Shown in pieces: positions 60,105 to 64,000 of a stretch of DNA of 64,000 bases. The stretch lies in assembly GCF_900104035.1 (NCBI RefSeq), contig NZ_FNIT01000009.1, positions 1 through 64,000 on the forward strand, in the 5' to 3' direction. This DNA is from Aureimonas jatrophae (GTDB lineage: Bacteria > Pseudomonadota > Alphaproteobacteria > Rhizobiales > Rhizobiaceae). Below the pieces are notes generated by a model. The model had not been told where the DNA came from. It did no database searches and saw only the letters and a program-made list of their open reading frames with translations. Numbering within the stretch: position 1 is the first letter of the stretch; every line of letters begins with the position of its first letter. The position numbers and the translations under genes were made by a program.

Positions 60105-61053
60105 GCGCCGCGACCTCGCCGAAGGCCCAGGCCAGGATCGACTTCTGGGCATGGAGGCGGTTCTCGGCCTCGTCGAAGACCACGGACTGCGGCCCGTCGA
60201 TCACCGCGTCGGTGACCTCCTCGCCGCGATGGGCCGGCAGGCAGTGCATGAAGAGCGCGTCCGGCGCGGCCTGGGACATGAGACGCTCGTTGACCTGGTA
60301 GGGCTGGAACACGTTGTGGCCGCGCGCCTGGTCCTCGCGGCCCATCGAGACCCAGGTATCGGTGACCACGCAGTCCGCACCCGCGACCGCCTCGGCGGCG
60401 TCGCGCGTGAGATGGAGGCGCGTGCCGGCCGCCCGGGCGCGCTCGACGAAGCGCGGGTCGGGGTCCGAGCCCTCGGGGGTCGCGATGCGCAGCGTGAAGT
60501 CGAAGCGGCCCGCCGCCTCGATCAGGGAGTTCAGGACATTGTTGCCGTCGCCGGTCCAGGCGAAGGTGCGCCCCTTCACCGGACCGCGATGCTCCTCGAA
60601 GGTGAGGATGTCGGCCATGATCTGGCAGGGATGGGTGTCGTCGGTCAACGCGTTGATCACCGGCACGGTGGCGCTTTCGGCCATCTCGATGAGGCGCGCG
60701 TGATCGGTGGTGCGGATCATGATGGCGTCGACGTAGCGCGACAGGACGCGCGCCGTATCGGCGATCGTCTCGGCGCGGCCGAGCTGCATCTCGGAACCCG
60801 ACAGGAACAGCGTCTCGCCGCCGAGCTGGCGCATGGCCACGTCGAACGAGACGCGGGTGCGCGTGGACGGCTTCTCGAAGATCATGGCGAGCGTGCGCCC
60901 CTCGAGCGGACGCGGGCCTGAGCGGCCCTGGCGCTTGCGCGCGCCGGCGTCGTCGAGGATGGCGCGAAGGTCGCCGGCCGAGACCGCCGACAGGTCGAGG
61001 AAGTGGCGCGGCGCGTCCGTCCCGGCCTGCCGGGTCTTCTCCAGCGCGCTCAT
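60097..61053 (-). CDS. argF: Ornithine carbamoyltransferase
   Basis: 318 residues, ATG 61053. Carbamoyl-phosphate motif [20 protein letters not shown] (S-T-R-T-R), then [40 protein letters not shown] has H-P-x-[21 protein letters not shown] the ornithine side, and [20 protein letters not shown] the H-C-L-P ornithine motif. It makes citrulline for arginine synthesis. argD lies directly upstream with a 4-nt overlap; hslO overlaps downstream. Confidence 0.96.
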   Translation of the reverse strand: MSALEKTRQAGTDAPRHFLDLSAVSAGDLRAILDDAGARKRQGRSGPRPLEGRTLAMIFEKPSTRTRVSFDVAMRQLGGETLFLSGSEMQLGRAETIADTARVLSRYVDAIMIRTTDHARLIEMAESATVPVINALTDDTHPCQIMADILTFEEHRGPVKGRTFAWTGDGNNVLNSLIEAAGRFDFTLRIATPEGSDPDPRFVERARAAGTRLHLTRDAAEAVAGADCVVTDTWVSMGREDQARGHNVFQPYQVNERLMSQAAPDALFMHCLPAHRGEEVTDAVIDGPQSVVFDEAENRLHAQKSILAWAFGEVAARG

Positions 61054-62252
61054 GCCGCCGCTCCCTGCCTCTTGGCGCGCAGCGCGGCCAGAGCGTCGTC
61101 GATGCGAGAGACGCCTTCGCGCACCTCGTCGGCCGTGATCGTGAGGGGCGGCAGGAAGCGCACCACGTTGTCGCCGGCGGGCGCGGCGAGAACGCTCTCC
61201 TCGCGCAGCGCCGTGATCAGCTCGCCGTTCGGAACCGTCGGTTTGAGGCCGATCAGCAGTCCCTCGCCACGCACCGCCTCCACCATGTCGGGGTAGCGAT
61301 CCTGCAGCGAGGCGAGGCCCTGGCGGAAGAGCGAGGCGGTGCGGCGCACCTCCTCCAGGAAGCCCTCGGCCAGCACCACGTCGAGCACCGCATTGCCGAC
61401 CGCCATAGCGAGCGGGTTGCCGCCGAAGGTCGTGCCATGCGTGCCGGGCGTCATGCCCTTGGCCGCCTCGGCGGTGGCGAGGCACACGCCCATCGGGAAG
61501 CCGCCGCCGATGCCCTTGGCCGAGGCCAGGACGTCGGGCGCGGCGCCGGAGCGCTCATAGGCGAAGAAGGTGCCGGTACGCCCGACGCCGGTCTGCACCT
61601 CGTCGTAGATCAGGAGGATGCCCTCGCGGTCGCACAGCTCGCGCAGGCCCTTGAGGCACACGTCGGGCACCGCGCGGATACCCCCCTCGCCCTGGATCGG
61701 CTCGACGAGGACCGCGGCGGTCTCGGGCGTGATCGCGGCGCGCAGGGCGTCGTGATCGCCGAAGGGAACCTGGTCGAAGCCTTCGACCTTGGGGCCGAAA
61801 CCCTCGAGATACTTGGCCTGCCCGCCGGCCGCGATGGTGGCGAGCGTGCGGCCGTGGAAGGCACCGGTAAAGGTCACGACGCGAAAGCGCTCGGGCTGCC
61901 CCGAGACGTAGTGGTAGCGCCGCGCGGTCTTGATCGCGCATTCCAGCGCTTCCGCGCCGGAGTTGGTGAAGAAGGCCTTGTCGGCGAAGGTCGCGTCCAC
62001 CAGCCGCTGGCCGAGGCGCCGCTGGTCGGGGATCTCGAAGAGGTTCGAGACGTGCCACAGCTTGCCGGCCTGGTTCGCCAGGGCCTGGGCCAGGTGCGGA
62101 TGCGCGTGGCCGAGCGAGTTCACCGCGATGCCGCCGGTCAGGTCCAGGTAGCGTCGCCCCTCGGTGTCGATCAGCCAGACGCCCTCGCCTCGCTCGACGC
62201 TGAGGTTCGCTCGGGCAAAGGTCGAAAACAGCGGATCGTCGGCCTGGTGCAT
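61050..62252 (-). CDS. argD: Acetylornithine aminotransferase
   Basis: 400 residues. Class III PLP aminotransferase: [40 protein letters not shown], and [20 protein letters not shown]. It continues with [40 protein letters not shown] and [20 protein letters not shown], then [20 protein letters not shown] with the PLP Lys in S-A-K-G, and [16 protein letters not shown]. It makes N-acetylornithine, and can also act in lysine synthesis as DapC. First gene of argD-argF-hslO. Confidence 0.96.
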   Translation of the reverse strand: MHQADDPLFSTFARANLSVERGEGVWLIDTEGRRYLDLTGGIAVNSLGHAHPHLAQALANQAGKLWHVSNLFEIPDQRRLGQRLVDATFADKAFFTNSGAEALECAIKTARRYHYVSGQPERFRVVTFTGAFHGRTLATIAAGGQAKYLEGFGPKVEGFDQVPFGDHDALRAAITPETAAVLVEPIQGEGGIRAVPDVCLKGLRELCDREGILLIYDEVQTGVGRTGTFFAYERSGAAPDVLASAKGIGGGFPMGVCLATAEAAKGMTPGTHGTTFGGNPLAMAVGNAVLDVVLAEGFLEEVRRTASLFRQGLASLQDRYPDMVEAVRGEGLLIGLKPTVPNGELITALREESVLAAPAGDNVVRFLPPLTITADEVREGVSRIDDALAALRAKRQGAAA

Positions 62253-62350
62253 GACGGGCTTCGGCTTGTGGAGGAACGGGAGGGGCGAGGCTCGCGGCCG
62301 TGGTGGCGGATCGAGCGAAAGAACGAGGCCTCAACGGAGCGCGAGACCCG

Positions 62351-62381
62351 GCTATACCATGGCCGGACCGCGCATTGTCAA
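62351..62381 (-). promoter_or_regulatory. Candidate sigma-70-type promoter of argD
   Basis: On the minus strand, TTGACA (62381-62376) is a perfect -35 hexamer, with TATAGC (62356-62351) 19 bp on as a -10, or GTATAG at 18 bp. Transcription would begin about 90 nt before the argD ATG. No other promoter-like pair is clear in the 395-bp argD-gcrA gap, and I see nothing else in that gap. Confidence 0.55.
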
Positions 62382-62647
62382 TCAAGAGCGGCCGCCGGGC
62401 CTACGTCCGGGGCCTTCTCTGTCCTGTTGATAAGCGAGCGCGCGGAGGCGCGAAACTGGCCGCAACCTTGCCTTGCGAAGCGTCAGCACGCTAACAGACT
62501 GAGCAACACCCGGCGGGCGTGGCGAACGGCCTTGCGTTTCAAGGCCGAGCCGGGCGGGGGACATCGCCGTCCCCGACGCTTCCGACGCCCGCATTCCTTT
62601 TCGGGCCGCTCCCACGTGCCCGGCAGTTGCAAGGAGTGTTCGACCGC

Positions 62648-63229
62648 ATGAGTTGGACCGACGAACGGATCGATTCCCTGAAGCGCCTGTGGGGCGACGG
62701 GCTGAGTGCCAGCCAGATCGCCTCGCAGCTCGGCGGCGTCAGCCGCAACGCGGTGATCGGCAAGGTGCACCGCCTGAAGCTCGAAAGCCGCATCAAGCCG
62801 CCCGTCGAAACCCTGAAGCGCGAGGCGCTTCTGGAGGGCGCCGCGATGCAGGCCGTGGCGGCAGCCGAGGTCGCGCCTCCCGCCCCGCCGCCGCTGCCGC
62901 GCCTCGTGGTCTCGACGCCGGCCCCGGCGGCTCCCGCCCCCCTGCCCCGCTTCGTCGCCCCCGCGATCGAGATGCCCGAGCCGGACGGCTCCGCGCTCGG
63001 TGCCGTCGCGGAGGTGCAAGCGTCCGCCGGCGTCGTGGAGGCCGCGCCCGCGACGCGCAACCTGACGCTGATCCAGCTGTCGGAGCGCACCTGCAAGTGG
63101 CCGCTCGGCGATCCGCTCAGCGACGAGTTCCGCTTCTGCGGCAACCACTCGCGCGATGCTTCGCCCTATTGCGCCTACCACGCGCGCCTGGCCTTCCAGC
63201 CGGCTTCCGAGCGACGCCGCGTTCGCTGA
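62648..63229 (+). CDS. gcrA: GcrA cell-cycle regulator
   Basis: 193 residues from the ATG at 62648, with AAGGAG 11 bases upstream. The N-terminus MSWTDERIDSLKRLWGDGLS and SASQIASQLGGVSRNAVIGK is the GcrA DNA-binding helix-turn-helix. A Pro/Ala-rich linker (about 75-140) follows. The C-terminal SERTCKWPLGDPLSDEFRFC and GNHSRDASPYCAYHARLAF is the sigma-interacting domain with conserved C-x-W-P and C-x(n)-C. GcrA binds sigma-70 RNA polymerase at GANTC-methylated promoters to control the alphaproteobacterial cell cycle. Divergent from argD. Confidence 0.95.
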   Translation: MSWTDERIDSLKRLWGDGLSASQIASQLGGVSRNAVIGKVHRLKLESRIKPPVETLKREALLEGAAMQAVAAAEVAPPAPPPLPRLVVSTPAPAAPAPLPRFVAPAIEMPEPDGSALGAVAEVQASAGVVEAAPATRNLTLIQLSERTCKWPLGDPLSDEFRFCGNHSRDASPYCAYHARLAFQPASERRRVR

Positions 63230-63292
63230 GGCCGTTGGCAGGGCGGCTCCGGTTCCGCTAGAGGGGGCTCCAAACACAAGAGGAGCCCGCCC

Positions 63293-63556
63293 GTGAGCGA
63301 TCCGAAGTCCGTCACGCTGCCCGATCGCCTCGCGATCGATCCCGACAGCCCTTACCACGATGCCGAGCTCCTCCAGCGCGGCATCGGCATCCGCTTCAAG
63401 GGTGCGGAGAAGACCAACGTCGAGGAATACTGTGTCAGCGAGGGCTGGATCCGGGTTGCGGCCGGCACGGCGCGCGACCGTCACGGCAAGCCGCTCCTCC
63501 TGAAGCTGCGCGGCCCCGTCGAGCCCTACATCAAGGACGACGGCGAGGAGGGCTGA
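63293..63556 (+). CDS. DUF3297 family protein
   Basis: 87 residues, GTG start at 63293 with AGGAG upstream. LPDRLAIDPDSPYHDAELLQ, GIGIRFKGAEKTNVEEYCVS, EGWIRVAAGTARDRHGKPLL and LKLRGPVEPYIKD match DUF3297, a small soluble family in Proteobacteria with no assigned function. 63 bp after gcrA. Confidence 0.9.
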   Translation: MSDPKSVTLPDRLAIDPDSPYHDAELLQRGIGIRFKGAEKTNVEEYCVSEGWIRVAAGTARDRHGKPLLLKLRGPVEPYIKDDGEEG

Positions 63557-63587
63557 GCCCTCCCCCGCCCCGCGGCCGGCGCGATGC

Positions 63588-64000
63588 TTACGTGATCGCG
63601 CCGAGCTGCCAGGGCACGAACTCGTTGTCGCCGTAGTCATAGATCTCGCTTCGGGTGCGCTCGCCCGAGGCGGTGGCCAGAATCTGCTCGAACATGCGCC
63701 GGCCCGCCGCCTCGATCGTCTCGGCACCGGTGACAATGCCGCCGCAGTCGAAGTCCATGTCCTCGCTCATGTGCTCGAACATGGGCGTGTTGGTCGCGAC
63801 CTTGATGGTGGGCACCGGCTTCCAGCCCGAGACCGAGCCGCGGCCGGTCGTGAAGACGAGCATGTTGCAGCCGCCGGCCACCTGCCCCGTCACCGCCACC
63901 GGGTCGTAGCCCGGCGTGTCCATGAACACGAAGCCGGGCCGGTCGATCGTCTCGGCATACTCGTAGACGGCCTCCAGCGGCATCGAGCCGCCCTTGGCCA
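63588..64000 (-). CDS. UxaA/GarD-type sugar acid dehydratase, C-terminal end, cut by window edge
   Basis: Only the last ~137 codons are present; the frame is open to the window edge. AETIDRPGFVFMDTPGYDPV, AVTGQVAGGCNMLVFTTGRG and SVSGWKPVPTIKVATNTPMF are the C-terminal motifs of the UxaA/GarD family (altronate, galactarate dehydratases), with the GGCN cysteine probably a metal ligand. EDMDFDCGGIVTG is also conserved. Such enzymes remove water from hexonates or hexarates. Which substrate it uses cannot be told from this piece. Confidence 0.88.
   Translation of the reverse strand, partial: AKGGSMPLEAVYEYAETIDRPGFVFMDTPGYDPVAVTGQVAGGCNMLVFTTGRGSVSGWKPVPTIKVATNTPMFEHMSEDMDFDCGGIVTGAETIEAAGRRMFEQILATASGERTRSEIYDYGDNEFVPWQLGAIT

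Overview
The window is high-GC chromosomal DNA from an alphaproteobacterium of the Hyphomicrobiales (Rhizobiales). The family may be Aurantimonadaceae-like (Aureimonas, Aurantimonas); that placement is my inference from gene content. Pointers are a GcrA cell-cycle regulator, a PdhS/PleC/DivJ-type kinase, a phasin, a DUF2948-hisD-UPF0262-phosphatase run, an HWE-kinase bacteriophytochrome, a SAM-II riboswitch upstream of metZ, a TGA-N9-TCA iron-type operator, and a tRNA-His with no encoded G-1 and a G1:U72/A73 end.

Layout. 1-2.1 kb is a disturbed region: the edge of an IS3-family element, a frameshifted piece of a second IS3 transposase, two small membrane-protein genes and about 600 bp with no confident gene. 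2.1-3.9 kb is a flagellin gene with its own terminator. tRNA-His (GTG) and a phasin follow. 5-11.2 kb holds a large PAS sensor histidine kinase, an AsmA-family protein and an exported protein of unknown function. 11.2-19.7 kb is a putrescine module: PotFGHI-like ABC transporter genes (minus strand), an acetyltransferase and an Asp/Asn beta-hydroxylase-like gene (minus), and divergent PuuA-like glutamine synthetase and PuuB-like oxidase genes. 19.8-23 kb is a translationally coupled heme oxygenase and bacteriophytochrome-HWE kinase-receiver pair. 23-27.2 kb is the Entner-Doudoroff operon zwf-pgl-edd, with a palindrome before it and a strong terminator after it. 27.3-42.5 kb is mostly surface polysaccharide: a FlaA1/CapD-like nucleotide-sugar dehydratase, a CUT1 sugar ABC transporter, a Wzz-like co-polymerase, a Tat-exported GH10 xylanase-like enzyme, a flippase and four glycosyltransferase-type genes. 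42.6-45.3 kb carries DUF2948, hisD, UPF0262 and a low-molecular-weight phosphatase. 45.3-49 kb is an EmrAB-type efflux pump with a divergent TetR regulator and a clear palindromic operator. After engB, 50-53.8 kb is an iron-siderophore type ABC importer behind an iron-responsive-type operator. 54-64 kb holds housekeeping genes: acyltransferase, dcd, metZ behind a SAM-II riboswitch, apaG, a YdcZ-type DMT pair, hslO-argF-argD, gcrA, DUF3297 and the end of a UxaA/GarD-type sugar acid dehydratase gene.

How they work together. Three catabolic routes can be read: putrescine uptake and gamma-glutamylation, glucose-6-phosphate breakdown by Entner-Doudoroff, and sugar import by a CUT1 transporter. The phytochrome pair makes its own biliverdin chromophore next to the sensor. 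The polysaccharide genes form a Wzx/Wzz-type assembly set, but no Wzy polymerase or initiating phosphoglycosyltransferase is recognisable here. Many genes overlap by 4 nt, several through TTG or GTG starts, which indicates translational coupling. No CRISPR array, prophage or complete mobile element is present. I see no wholly new system. The most distinctive items are the GH10 enzyme inside the polysaccharide locus, the beta-hydroxylase-like gene at the putrescine locus, the emrA-emrB intergenic hairpin, and several palindromes that look like operators.
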